Shown here: piece by piece, positions 25,041 through 34,000 of the stretch
How the letters are laid out: every line of letters begins with the position of its first letter
Numbering within the stretch: the first letter of the stretch is position 1
NCBI GenBank assembly: GCA_031281585.1
Contig: JAITFE010000135.1
Coordinates: forward strand, 1 to 48,095
DNA length: 48,095 bases
Source of the DNA: Bifidobacteriaceae bacterium
GTDB taxonomy: Bacteria; Actinomycetota; Actinomycetes; Actinomycetales; WQXJ01
Direction of reading: 5' to 3'
The notes under the pieces: model-generated
Told to the model about the DNA's origin: nothing
What the model saw: the letters and a program-made list of their open reading frames with translations, nothing else
Databases searched by the model: none
Made by a program: the position numbers and the translations under genes

Positions 25041-25115
25041 CCCTATTGGGGGCGGAGCACGGCCCTGTCTTTGTCTGCGGCTACGCCACCGTCACCGCGG
25101 CCCTATTGGGGGGCG
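25041..25115. repeat. Two copies of CCCTATTGGGGG 60 bp apart
   Basis: CCCTATTGGGGG starts at 25041 and again at 25101, exactly 60 bp apart, each followed by CGG within a few bases. The second copy contains the stop codon of the DUF4395 gene on the minus strand. The element is inverted-repeat-like (CCC...GGG) and may help end transcription. No gene lies between 24932 and 25102. Confidence 0.5.
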
Positions 25116-25591
25116 GGCTGTGACCGTGCGCGGTGGGGGAGCAGCGCGTAGACCCAGCAGCCCAGGCAGAAGCCCAGCGCTGATTCCAGGAAGGCGCAGA
25201 GCGCCAGGATTGAGGCCACAACCGTTGCCGCCGGGACCGTGGGCGCCACCGGGCTGAGCCAAAGCAAGACCGCCGTGACGACGGAGAATCCCAAGCCGAG
25301 GCGGGCGGCGAAAACCTTGGGCGCGGCATCGACGGGCTTGCGCGGCGCGTGGAAAGCGGATCCCAAACCCCGCGCCAACGTGGCCAGCGGGCTGTACTTG
25401 GGCTCGGCGAACGCGCGGACCGCGAAGTCTGTGGCCAACAGGGAGGCCACCAGCGCCGGGATCCACGCCGGAACCAGCCAGGCCAGCGCCACCGTGGCGA
25501 CGGCCAAGACAAATGTCAGCCCGGCCACGATCCGGGCGGTCGTGTTGTCGCGTTGCTCCCCGGAGATGGGGCACGAGAAATCGATCGGCAT
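25103..25591 (-). CDS. DUF4395 family membrane protein
   Basis: A 162-residue membrane protein. The conserved N-terminus (MPIDFSCPISGEQRDNTTAR), two central hydrophobic segments, then a last pair of helices ending ALCAFLESALGFCLGCWVYALL, with the paired cysteines FCLGC, identify DUF4395. Members are often found with thioredoxin-like or rhodanese proteins, and the CxxC at the membrane suggests a redox or sulfur role, but function is unproven. The ATG at 25591 has a GGGAGGA ribosome site and, further upstream, a TAGGCT box, so this mRNA has a normal leader. Confidence 0.88.
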   Translation of the reverse strand: MPIDFSCPISGEQRDNTTARIVAGLTFVLAVATVALAWLVPAWIPALVASLLATDFAVRAFAEPKYSPLATLARGLGSAFHAPRKPVDAAPKVFAARLGLGFSVVTAVLLWLSPVAPTVPAATVVASILALCAFLESALGFCLGCWVYALLPHRARSQPAPQ

Positions 25592-25994
25592 GGCGTCCTC
25601 CCACTGTCACGCGCGAGCCTAACCCGCCCCCGCAGGCGGGCGGGGCCAGTGTTAAGGCCCGATGCCTGGTCAACCCCGACCGCCAACGCCGCCAACGCCG
25701 GCGCCGCCGCCACCACCGCCGATGCCGTCCCCTCCGCCCGCCAGACACCGCACGTCGAGCGCCCGCCCAGCGGGAAACAAGCGGGATCGGCGGAACAGAT
25801 CCACTGCGGTTAGGCGGCAGCGCGGGCTGGTGAAGCGGGAAAGAGGTGGGATCAGCGCAAGAAATCGACGGCGCGATTCCGTCAGCCCGCGCGGCTATGG
25901 CAGGCTTGTCCTAGCGGAAAACACGGCGGGCGCCGGCGCGGCCCCGCGTGGCCCGTCGGCCCGCTTTCAAGGCGATCAATGAGGAGGCGCGCGG
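25592..25994. other. Intergenic region with GCC-rich low-complexity stretch
   Basis: These 403 bases separate DUF4395 from the ribokinase gene and contain no convincing gene. Bases 25680-25745 are a GCC/ACC-rich low-complexity run containing one reverse copy of the dispersed repeat (CCGCCGATGCCGTC near 25717). The last 60 bases hold the leader of the ribokinase gene, with a GAGGAGG ribosome site at 25979-25986. Confidence 0.5.
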
Positions 25995-26951
25995 ATGGCG
26001 CAGGAGACCCCAGTCGGGGGATTTCAAGTGGTGGTTGTCGGGTCGGCGAACGTCGACCTGGAGGTGCGGGTGCCGAAGTGGCCGGACCCGGGCGAATCGG
26101 TCGTGGCCACCTCCTCGGAGCGGTTCCCCGGCGGCAAGGGCGCCAACCAGGCGGTGGCGGCCGCCAAGGCGGGCGGCGTGCCGACCGCGCTGATCAGCGC
26201 TTGGGGCGCGGACACGGATGCGGGGCTGCTGAGGGACTTCTTGCGGGGCGCGGGCGTGGACACCAAGGCGGTGCGCACGGTTGACTGCCCCACCGGCATG
26301 GCCCTGGTGATGGTGGACCCAGACGGGACCAACGTGATCGCGGTGGTGGCCGGGGCGAACGGGCGAGTCGAATTGGACGACAAGGACGTGCAGCTCATCG
26401 CCAAGAGCCGCGTGGTCCTGGCCCAATTGGAAGTGCCGGTGCCGACCGTCGCCAAAGCCGCCCAGGCGGCCAAGGAGGCGGGGGTGATCTTTGTCCTCAA
26501 CGCGGCCCCGTCCGCGGCCTTGCCCGCCGACTTGCTGAAGAACGTGGACGTCCTGGTCGTCAGTCAGCACGGCGCGAGGGAGATCGCCGCCCAGCACTTC
26601 GGCATGTATCCCTCGGATGACGCCTCCCTGCTGCACGCGCTCCAACGACTGGTCCCCTCAATTGTGATGACGCGGGGAGCGGAGGGATTGGTCGTGGCCC
26701 AGGCGGGCCAGGACACCGAATTCGTGCGCGCGTTGCCTGTCGAACCAGTGGATCACACGGGCGCTGGCGACACCTTCAACGGGGTCCTCGCGGCGCGCCT
26801 GTCAGACGGCGCCGCGTTGGGGGAGGCGGCGCGGGCCGCCACGGCCGCCGCCTCGATCGCGCTCAGCCGTCCCGGCGCGGGTCCGTCAATCCCGAACGCG
26901 CGCGAAGTGGCGTTGGCGCTGGCGACCGGCCACGTGCCGCCCGCAAGCTGA
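25995..26951 (+). CDS. rbsK: PfkB-family carbohydrate kinase, ribokinase
   Basis: A 318-residue sugar kinase. It has the first PfkB signature FPGGKGANQAVAAAKAGG near residue 46 with the typical NVDLEVRVPKWPDPGE lead-in, AGANGRVELDD, and the second signature DHTGAGDTFNGVLAARL near 250 containing the catalytic aspartate (GAGD). This set is the ribokinase subgroup, phosphorylating D-ribose or a related sugar/nucleoside with ATP. No ribose transporter is adjacent, so supply could come from nucleoside turnover. The start is ATG at 25995 with a strong ribosome site. Confidence 0.92.
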   Translation: MAQETPVGGFQVVVVGSANVDLEVRVPKWPDPGESVVATSSERFPGGKGANQAVAAAKAGGVPTALISAWGADTDAGLLRDFLRGAGVDTKAVRTVDCPTGMALVMVDPDGTNVIAVVAGANGRVELDDKDVQLIAKSRVVLAQLEVPVPTVAKAAQAAKEAGVIFVLNAAPSAALPADLLKNVDVLVVSQHGAREIAAQHFGMYPSDDASLLHALQRLVPSIVMTRGAEGLVVAQAGQDTEFVRALPVEPVDHTGAGDTFNGVLAARLSDGAALGEAARAATAAASIALSRPGAGPSIPNAREVALALATGHVPPAS

Positions 26952-27092
26952 GACTGCTCGACCGAAGGCCCCGCTGCGGTCCCCACCGCAGGACCGGCGC
27001 GGGCCGCCGGGCGCCGGGGACCGCGTGCTGAGCGCCGGGAACCCTCGGCAGAGTCCGGCAGGCGGATAATCCCGCCCACCAAGCGGACACGC

Positions 27093-27119
27093 TTAGCACT
27101 CGGCTTGACCGAGTGCTAA
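27093..27119. promoter_or_regulatory. CIRCE operator (HrcA binding site)
   Basis: TTAGCACTC at 27093-27101 and GAGTGCTAA at 27111-27119 are perfect inverted repeats with a 9-nt spacer, the exact CIRCE consensus bound by the heat-shock repressor HrcA. It overlaps the -35 region of the groES promoter. Confidence 0.97.
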
Positions 27120-27133
27120 TGCGGTCATAAAGT
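27105..27133 (+). promoter_or_regulatory. groES promoter (-35 TTGACC, 17 nt, -10 TAAAGT)
   Basis: TTGACC at 27105-27110 and TAAAGT at 27128-27133 are 17 nt apart. The -35 box lies in the CIRCE spacer, so HrcA would block RNA polymerase directly. The predicted leader is about 125 nt long. Confidence 0.85.
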
Positions 27134-27264
27134 AGTTGTGCTTGGCCATCTGGCCAGGCAGCCCGCACGGGAACCCAGGTCGTGACACCGCGACGGCACG
27201 GGCTTGGAACCCACGGGCAGTCCATCCGTAGTGAAACTCCTAGATCGCGAAAGGGAGGTCCGCA

Positions 27265-27558
27265 GTGTCGGTCTCCATCCAACCGCTCGAAGACCGGATC
27301 GTCGTGACGCCAATTGAGGCGGCCGCGCAGACGGCTTCCGGTCTCTACCTACCTGACACAGCCAAAGAAAAGCCCCAAGAGGGCGAAGTTGTCGCCGTCG
27401 GCCCCGGCCGGATTGACGACAACGGCAATCGCGTCCCGTTGGACGTGGCTGTCGGCGACAAAGTCATCTACTCGAAGTATGGCGGCACCGAAGTCACGTT
27501 CGGGGACGTGGATTACCTGATCCTGTCCGCTCGGGACATTTTGGCGAAGGTCGTCTGA
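27265..27558 (+). CDS. groES: Co-chaperonin GroES
   Basis: GroES is the 10-kDa heptameric lid of the GroEL chaperonin. The 97-residue protein has [16 protein letters not shown] at the N-terminus, the mobile loop region [22 protein letters not shown] with [23 protein letters not shown] and the ending [14 protein letters not shown]. Start GTG at 27265 has a GGGAGG ribosome site at 27253. A CIRCE operator and promoter lie upstream and a terminator follows at once. No groEL gene is adjacent, as in actinobacteria where groEL copies are encoded elsewhere. Confidence 0.98.
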   Translation: MSVSIQPLEDRIVVTPIEAAAQTASGLYLPDTAKEKPQEGEVVAVGPGRIDDNGNRVPLDVAVGDKVIYSKYGGTEVTFGDVDYLILSARDILAKVV

Positions 27559-27579
27559 CCGGTCCGAGCAACCAACGCT

Positions 27580-27625
27580 AAAGCCCCTGTCGGGGCCAGA
27601 ATCATCTGGCCTGGACAGGGGCTTT
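27580..27625. terminator. Strong intrinsic terminator between groES and MFS gene
   Basis: AAAGCCCCTGTC (27580-27591) pairs with GACAGGGGCTTT (27614-27625), and an inner stem GGCCAGA/TCTGGCC encloses a 4-nt loop. T residues on one side and A residues on the other make it usable by both convergent genes. Confidence 0.92.
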
Positions 27626-27628
27626 GTG

Positions 27629-28876
27629 TTATTCCGGGCGCCCGCCCAAGGCGGCGCGGTCGGCTTGATCCTCGACGTAACCCCTGCGGCAGGCGACAAG
27701 GCCGCCCACCAGGCCGAGCGGCATGGTGGACATCAGGAGGACCAACGGCCAAAGCCACCCGCCGGTGGACGCGTAAAGCTGACCAAACACGAAGGTGGCG
27801 GCCGCAGCCACGACGTAGGCGATGGCTTGGCCGAATCCGGACACCGCCAGGAGGGTCTGCGAACTGCGCGTCCTCAGGTTCATGAGGGTCAGCGCGCAGG
27901 CGTAGTTGCCGTCGCCCAGTCGGGTCAGAACCACCCACCACCAAATGCCGTCCAGCGGGGCCAGCGCGAACCCGAGCAGGCCGCCGGTCCAACACAGGAA
28001 CATGACCACAATCGCGATTTGGGGATGGCGCAGGCGCACCGTCAGCGCCGGCGCCAGGAGGGCGGGCACCAGCGACCCGGCGGTGAACGCGCTCAGCACC
28101 AGGGCGGCCTGGGGTTGGCTGGCGCCCGCGTCCGCCACGATCTGGGGGACCCAGCCGATCAGCGCGTACGCGGCCGCCGAATTGCAGGTCAGCAGGCCGG
28201 TAATGCCCCAAAACAAGCTTGAGCGGACCAGTTTGACCGGCTGGGGCGGGGCCGTGGCGGGTTTCGGCTGGCCGCGCAGGCGCCGCCGGCGGTTGAGCCG
28301 GTACGGCTGGATCAGCCAAGGCAGCGCCGCCAGCCCGGCCCCGGCGGCCCAGACGCCCACCGCCCACCGCCAGCCCAGGAGGTCCGCCAGCGGCACCGCG
28401 AACGTTGGCGGAATGGCTTGGCCCAACACCAGGAACACCGTCGATGCCGTCGTCATCAGCCCGATTCGATCCGGAAAGTAGCGCTTGATCAGCGGCGGGA
28501 CGCCAACGTTGGCGGTGCCGAGCCCCGCCATTATCAGTCCGGTGGTGATCAGGAAAACGACCTCGTCGCTGGTGACCGCCCTGGCCACCGTGGCGGCGGC
28601 CGCCACGCCCATGCCGCCCGCCAGAACCCGCTCAAGGCCCCACCGGCGGCCGAGGAGCGGCGCCAGCGCGCCGAAGGCGGCGAACATCAGCGGCGGCGCG
28701 GTGGCGATCAGGCTTTCGGTGGTGGGGCTGAGCGCCATGTCCGCTCTGATGAGGGCCAGCATTGGCGCGACGGTGGTGACGGCGGCGCGAAGGTTCAGCC
28801 CCAGGATGACGAGCCCGGCGAGGACCGTCAGGCGGCCCCGCCAGATTGACCGCGTCGAGGCGGCAGGTGTTGACAT
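27629..28876 (-). CDS. MFS transporter, CynX/NimT-like
   Basis: A 415-residue major-facilitator protein with about 12 hydrophobic segments. The start of the fold, LNLRAAVTTVAPMLALIRADMALS, is the hallmark of the CynX/NimT (cyanate permease / nitroimidazole transport) subfamily, followed by TAPPLMFAAFGALAPLLGRRWG and PPTFAVPLADLLGWRWAVG. The substrate is unknown. ATG at 28876 is chosen; the open frame reaches 28915 with a TTG and would add 13 unremarkable residues. No good ribosome site is visible. The gene converges with groES at a shared terminator. Confidence 0.87.
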   Translation of the reverse strand: MSTPAASTRSIWRGRLTVLAGLVILGLNLRAAVTTVAPMLALIRADMALSPTTESLIATAPPLMFAAFGALAPLLGRRWGLERVLAGGMGVAAAATVARAVTSDEVVFLITTGLIMAGLGTANVGVPPLIKRYFPDRIGLMTTASTVFLVLGQAIPPTFAVPLADLLGWRWAVGVWAAGAGLAALPWLIQPYRLNRRRRLRGQPKPATAPPQPVKLVRSSLFWGITGLLTCNSAAAYALIGWVPQIVADAGASQPQAALVLSAFTAGSLVPALLAPALTVRLRHPQIAIVVMFLCWTGGLLGFALAPLDGIWWWVVLTRLGDGNYACALTLMNLRTRSSQTLLAVSGFGQAIAYVVAAAATFVFGQLYASTGGWLWPLVLLMSTMPLGLVGGLVACRRGYVEDQADRAALGGRPE

Positions 28877-28936
28877 TGGATTTCGTGGCAAAGGTGGTTC
28901 CGTGTGGATGACCAATAAAGGCTACCTCTGCCCCCC

Positions 28937-28963
28937 GGACCGGCCCGTCTGGGGGGCCGGTCC
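28937..28963. terminator. GC hairpin downstream of guaB3
   Basis: GGACCGGCC (28937-28945) pairs with GGCCGGTCC (28955-28963), with a 9-nt loop. It lies just past the guaB3 stop on the minus strand. There is no long T run directly after it, so it may be a rho-independent terminator of the GC-only kind usual in actinobacteria. Confidence 0.6.
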
Positions 28964-28987
28964 GTCCAAGTTTCGGAGCGGGCCGCG

Positions 28988-30112
28988 TCAGGCGGCCGAG
29001 TATGGGGCCACCACGACCTCGACCCGTTGGAACTCCTTCAGGTCGACGTAGCCGGTGGAGGCCATGGCGCGCTTCAGCGCGCCAATGAAATTGGCGGAGC
29101 CGTCGGCCGTGCCGGACGGCCCGTACAGGATCTGCTCCATGGTGCCGACGGTGCCGACCTGGACGCGCGAACCGCGCGGGAGGCGGGAGTGGTGCGCCTC
29201 CGGGCCCCAGTGCCAGCCCCGGCCGGGGGCTTCGGTGGCCCGCGCCAAAGCGGCGCCCAGCATGACGGCATCGGCGCCGCAGGCGATGGCTTTGACCACG
29301 TCGCCGGAGCGGCCCACGGCGCCGTCCGCGATCACGTGGACGTAGCGCCCTCCCGATTCGTCTAGGTAGTCCCGCCGGGCGGCCGCCACGTCCGCGATCG
29401 CGGTCGCCATGGGTGCGTGGATGCCCAGGGTGACGCGGGTGGTGTGGGCCGCGCCGCCGCCAAAGCCGACCAGAATCCCGGCGGCGCCCGTCCGCATGAG
29501 GTGCAGCGCGGCCGTGTAGGTCGCCGCGCCGCCCACTATCACCGGCACGTCCAGTTCGTAGATGAAGCGCTTGAGGTTGAGCGGCTCCGAGTCAGAGGAG
29601 ACGTGTTCGGCGGAAACCGTGGTGCCCCGGATGACGAAGAGGTCAACGCCCGCGTCCACCACGGTGCGCCAAAGGTCCCGCGTCCGTTGCGGCGACAGCG
29701 CCCCGGCCACGGTCACCCCCGCCGCGCGAATCTCCTCTAGACGCTCTGTGATCAGGTCCGGCTTGATGGGCTCTTGGTAGATCTGCTGGAGGCGGGGGGT
29801 GGCTTCCGCCTCGGGCAGGGCGGCGATCTCCTCGAGCAGCGGCATGGGGTCTTGGTACCGGGTCCAGACTCCCTCCAGGTCCAGCACGCCCAGGCCGCCC
29901 AACCGGCCGAGTTGGACGCAAGTGGCCGGCGACATGACCGAATCCATCGGCGCGGCCACGATCGGAGTCTCGAAATGGTACGCGTCGATCTGCCAGGTGA
30001 CCGAGATGTCCTCCGGTCCGCGGGTGCGCCGCGCCGGCACCACCGCCACGTCGTCCAGTGAATACGCCTCGCGTCCGCGCTTGCCGCGGCCGATTTCGAT
30101 CTCGTTGCTCAC
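28988..30112 (-). CDS. guaB3: GuaB3 family IMP dehydrogenase-related protein
   Basis: A 374-residue TIM-barrel protein of the IMPDH/GMP-reductase superfamily without CBS domains. The N-terminus SNEIEIGRGKRGREAYSLDDVAVVPARRTR, AAPMDSVMSP near residue 60, VIVGGAATYTAALHLM, VAAARRDYLDESGGRYVHVIADG and ACGADAVMLGAAL are characteristic of the actinobacterial GuaB3 group. At the loop where IMPDH has its catalytic cysteine (GSICTTR) this protein reads GFGGGAAHTTRVTLG, with no cysteine, so ordinary IMP dehydrogenation is doubtful. The open frame reaches 30790, but GTG at 30112 is 8 nt after a TAGGCT box and gives the family N-terminus. Confidence 0.92.
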   Translation of the reverse strand: MSNEIEIGRGKRGREAYSLDDVAVVPARRTRGPEDISVTWQIDAYHFETPIVAAPMDSVMSPATCVQLGRLGGLGVLDLEGVWTRYQDPMPLLEEIAALPEAEATPRLQQIYQEPIKPDLITERLEEIRAAGVTVAGALSPQRTRDLWRTVVDAGVDLFVIRGTTVSAEHVSSDSEPLNLKRFIYELDVPVIVGGAATYTAALHLMRTGAAGILVGFGGGAAHTTRVTLGIHAPMATAIADVAAARRDYLDESGGRYVHVIADGAVGRSGDVVKAIACGADAVMLGAALARATEAPGRGWHWGPEAHHSRLPRGSRVQVGTVGTMEQILYGPSGTADGSANFIGALKRAMASTGYVDLKEFQRVEVVVAPYSAA

Positions 30113-30244
30113 GGGGGTAAAGCCTAGCCGCCGGTGCCGTGTGGCCGGCTTTGGCGGTCGCGTCGGCGATTGGCACACCGGTCGTCTTGGCCCGCCCGCG
30201 CCTGTCGGCGCAACGCTGTCAGAGGCGAGTGGGAGAGTTGTCGC

Positions 30245-30925
30245 ATGAGGGATTTGGTTGGATTCGACACGGAGACCACAGGCGTCAGGACGGGGCAGGA
30301 TCGGATTGTGACCGCGGCGTTGGTGACCCGCGCGGCGGGCGCGCCCGAACAGGCGGTCACCTGGTTGATCGACCCGGGGGTGGAGATTCCGCCCCAGGCC
30401 ACCGCCGTTCACGGTATAACTACTGCCAAGGCCCGCGCGGAGGGGCGCCAGCCTGGGGAGGCCCTTGAGGAGATCGCCGGCCAATTGGTCCAGGCCCTGA
30501 TGGGAGGCCTGGCGGTGTTGGCCTTCAACGCCTCGTATGACCTGCGCATTCTTGACGCCGAATTGGCCCGGCACGGATTGGCGGGCCTGGGGGAGCGGTT
30601 GGGCGGGGAGATCGCGCCGGTGATCGATCCATTGGTGATCGACCGGGGCGTGGATCGCTACCGCAAAGGCAAACGCAAACTGGGAGACCTGATGGCGGTG
30701 TACGGCGTCCAGCCCAGCCCCAACCTGCATGACGCGCTTGAAGACGTGCGTCAGTCGATCGCGGTCTTTGACGCGATCGAGGCGCGCCATTCGCAGGTCG
30801 CGGCCATGGAATCTGCGGCTTTACACGCGTGGCAGCAAAACGCCCACCGCGAGTGGGCGGCCCATTTCAACGGGTGGCTGTCCTCACGGGGCCGGCCGGC
30901 GGATGTGGACCTGGATTGGCCGTAA
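30245..30925 (+). CDS. DnaQ-like 3'-5' exonuclease (DEDDh)
   Basis: A 226-residue exonuclease-domain protein. Exo I is VGFDTETTGV at residues 5-14 (metal ligands D, E), Exo II is LAFNASYDLRIL near 97, and Exo III is HDALEDVRQSIAVF near 165, containing the catalytic histidine and aspartate, so the DEDDh set is complete. After the fold, about 50 residues rich in His/Trp/Glu follow. It resembles stand-alone DNA polymerase III epsilon-like proteins of actinobacteria. ATG at 30245 has a GGGAGAG ribosome site; the open frame to 30134 is less likely. Confidence 0.92.
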   Translation: MRDLVGFDTETTGVRTGQDRIVTAALVTRAAGAPEQAVTWLIDPGVEIPPQATAVHGITTAKARAEGRQPGEALEEIAGQLVQALMGGLAVLAFNASYDLRILDAELARHGLAGLGERLGGEIAPVIDPLVIDRGVDRYRKGKRKLGDLMAVYGVQPSPNLHDALEDVRQSIAVFDAIEARHSQVAAMESAALHAWQQNAHREWAAHFNGWLSSRGRPADVDLDWP

Positions 30926-31075
30926 GGGTGGCGACGGCGGCGAATTGGCCAATGCCGGGCCCGTGCGGGGAATCCCATTTTTGCGCTCCAGCGGGGCTGC
31001 TCGCAGCGGCGCGCGCTGAGCACTACTAACATGGCAGGACAGCAGTTTCCAGATTCCGGAACGGTGGGGGAAGAA

Positions 31076-34000
31076 ATGTCAAGAATCCGGCGCGCCTCAG
31101 CCGCAATTGTGGTCGCGGTCCTCGCAATAGCGGTCACGTTGGTGGTTGACACCAAAGAAGCGGAGGCGGCTGCGACCCTCCCCTTCAGACAGGCCTTCAG
31201 CGCCAACGCCAACGGCACCGTCCTAACCATCGGGAACACCCTTATGACCTGCTCTCCGACGGTTAACAATTGCACCAACGCATTGGGCGGCGGCGCGTAT
31301 GACAACAACTACTTCTGGATGCGACTGTTGGACGCGGACCAAGATCCGTCCACTTTCAATTCTTCGATGTCCACGTTGGCTTTGCCGGACGGGGCCCAAG
31401 TGCTGTGGGCCCGGCTGTATTGGGGGGCCAGGCTGGACGCCGGCGCCTCGGGCTCCGGCACTGCGGGCGACGCCTCAAAGGCGGCCCAGGTCGCTTTCAA
31501 GGCGCCGGGCGCTTCCGCCTATCAGACTCTGACGGGCACGCAACTCGCGCAGAACGGGGGACAGCAGAACGCCTACCAGTCGTTTGTGGATGTGACCAAC
31601 CTGGTGAGGGACGCCGGGAACGGCGACTACTGGGCTGGAAACGTGCAAGCCGGGTCCGGGACCGACCGCTACGCCGGTTGGGCACTGACAATCGCCTACA
31701 CCGCCCCCGGCCTGCCCCTGCGCAACCTGACCGTGTTCGAGGGCTTCAACACCGTGGGCTCTGGCTACCCCCAGAACATTGACGTGAGCGGGTTCACCGC
31801 GCCGCTGAACGGCCCCGTGGACGCGCAGTTGTCAATGGTGGTGTATGAGGGCGACCTGTCCCAGACCGGCGACTACGCCCTGCTCAACTCCAGCCAGTTG
31901 GCGACCGCCGTGTCGCCCGGCACCAACTTCTTCGACTCCATCAACTCCCTCAACGGCGCGTCCGTCACCACGCGCACGCCCGCGGACAGGAACATGCTGG
32001 GGTTCGACATCAAGAACTTGGGCGCTTCCGGGATCATTCCGAACGGCGCGACCTCGGCCCGGTTCAGCTTCTCATCCGCCGGGGACGTCTACTATCCCGG
32101 TGTTCTGGCCCTGGCCATCAACCTGTACGCGCCGGACTTCACCACGTCCACCAAGACGGCGGTCAACCTCACCAGCGCGGACGTCGCCAAGCCCGGAGAC
32201 GTCATCCAATACGTGTTGACCTATAACAACACCGGCCAAGACCCCGCGGCCGGCTCGCGCGCGTGCGACCCGCTGCCCGCGGGCCTTGATTACGTGCCGG
32301 GCTCCATGACGCTGTTGACCACGCCGGATCCGGCGGTCGCGCCCACGTTGCCGCTGGCCATGCCGGACAACGGCGCCAGCTTCGGCAGCTACGCCGCCGG
32401 TAAGGTCTGCGTCAATCTGGGGCGGGGCGCCACGCCGACCGCCGGAGGCACCATTGAGGTCGGGGACTCCACGTCCTTCCAGTTCCAGGGCAAGGTCTCC
32501 GATTCGGCTGGCGGCACCACTCTGCGGAACATTGCGCACCTGGACTATCAGACCGGCACCACCCATGTGGCCGCCCAGTACGACACGCCGCCGGTTCTTA
32601 CCCCGGTGGCCCTCAAAGCGGATGTGCGTATTCAAAAGTCGTTGGCCCCGAGCGAAGCCGTCGCGGGACAGGGCGGGCAGACCACGCTGGTCGTCACCAA
32701 CGCCGGGCCAAACCAGGCGACTGGCGTGGTGGTGACCGATCCGCTGCCCGCCGACTACACCGCCACCAGCGTGACCTGGGTCACGGCGCCGGTGTCCTCC
32801 CCGGCGCAATCCGGCACCTGCCCCGTTCCGGCGGCCGGCGCTCCGGTCGTCTGCCCCCTGCCGGACTTGGCGCGCGGAGACCAGGCCCAGGTGCTGATAG
32901 CCGGGGCGACGGCATCGTCCTCGGTGGCTACAACGCTGTCCAACGTGGCGTCCGTGGCGACCACCTCGTTCGACCCGGACCTGTCCAACAACGTCGACAC
33001 GGCCTCGATTCCCATGACCCACCAGGCGGACCTGAAGATTGAGAAGACACCCGCCACGGCCACGGTGACGCCGGGTGAAAAGATCAGCTGGACGTTGACC
33101 GTGACCAACCAGTGCAACCACGCGACCAGCACAAACCCGGGCGGCTGCCTCTCGGACGCGGTGGGCGTGGTCATCTCCGACACGGCGCCGGACCCGGCGA
33201 AGCTGGTTTTGACGAAGGCGACCGGCGCCGGCGCGAGCGGAACCACCCAAGTCGCGGTGACCTGCCCGGCCACGCTGCCGTCCCCCTCGACCTTCCAGTG
33301 CCAGGTGGCCGGCGACGGCCGCTTGCGGCCCGGCCAAACGGCCGTGATCACCGTCGAGGGCTACGTCATGGGCAACCTGACCGGAGGAACGGTCCAGAAC
33401 CAGGCGGGCGTGACTTCCGACACGTTCGACCCGGTCCAAAGCGACAACACCGCTACCGCGGTGGTGACGCCGGGCCAGCCCGTGGCGGACATTCAACTGA
33501 AGAAGAGCGGCCCGGCCACCGTCATGGCCGGCGGGCGCTACAACTACACCATCACCGCCCAGAACTTCGGGCCCTCTGACGCTTCGGCGGTGACCGTCGC
33601 GGACGCCCTCGCCGGGACCGGCCTGGTGGCGGACGGCTCGACCTTCGCCACCTCGGACCGGGGCACCTGCGCGGTCGCAGCGGGCACGGTCAGCTGCGAC
33701 CTGGGCTCGCTGCCGGGTCCCAGCGCGCCGGGCAGTGCGGATGGCGGCGCCATCGCGACCATCACCATCACCGGCGTCTTGGTGCCGGCGAACTCCAACG
33801 CGACCTCCCTGACCAACACCGCCGCGATCACCTGTGCGGGGCAGGCGTGCCCCGCGCCGCCCGGGCCCACCCCGCACCCCGACTCGCCCTCCGTCACCAG
33901 CGACGTTCAGACTTCGGCCGACCTGTCGGTGACCAAAGTGGGCTCCACAGCGGCGGATCCGCCGCCGAACAGCCAGGTCACGTACACCATCACGGTCAAG

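Noticed and set aside
25662-25982. Proline-rich open frame upstream of ribokinase
   Set aside because: It is GCC-repeat low complexity, without a ribosome site and with no sensible protein pattern.
27140-27264. Possible riboswitch or RNA thermometer in the groES leader
   Set aside because: The leader is ~125 nt, but no recognisable riboswitch core or ROSE-like pairing to the GGGAGG site was seen; CIRCE already explains control.
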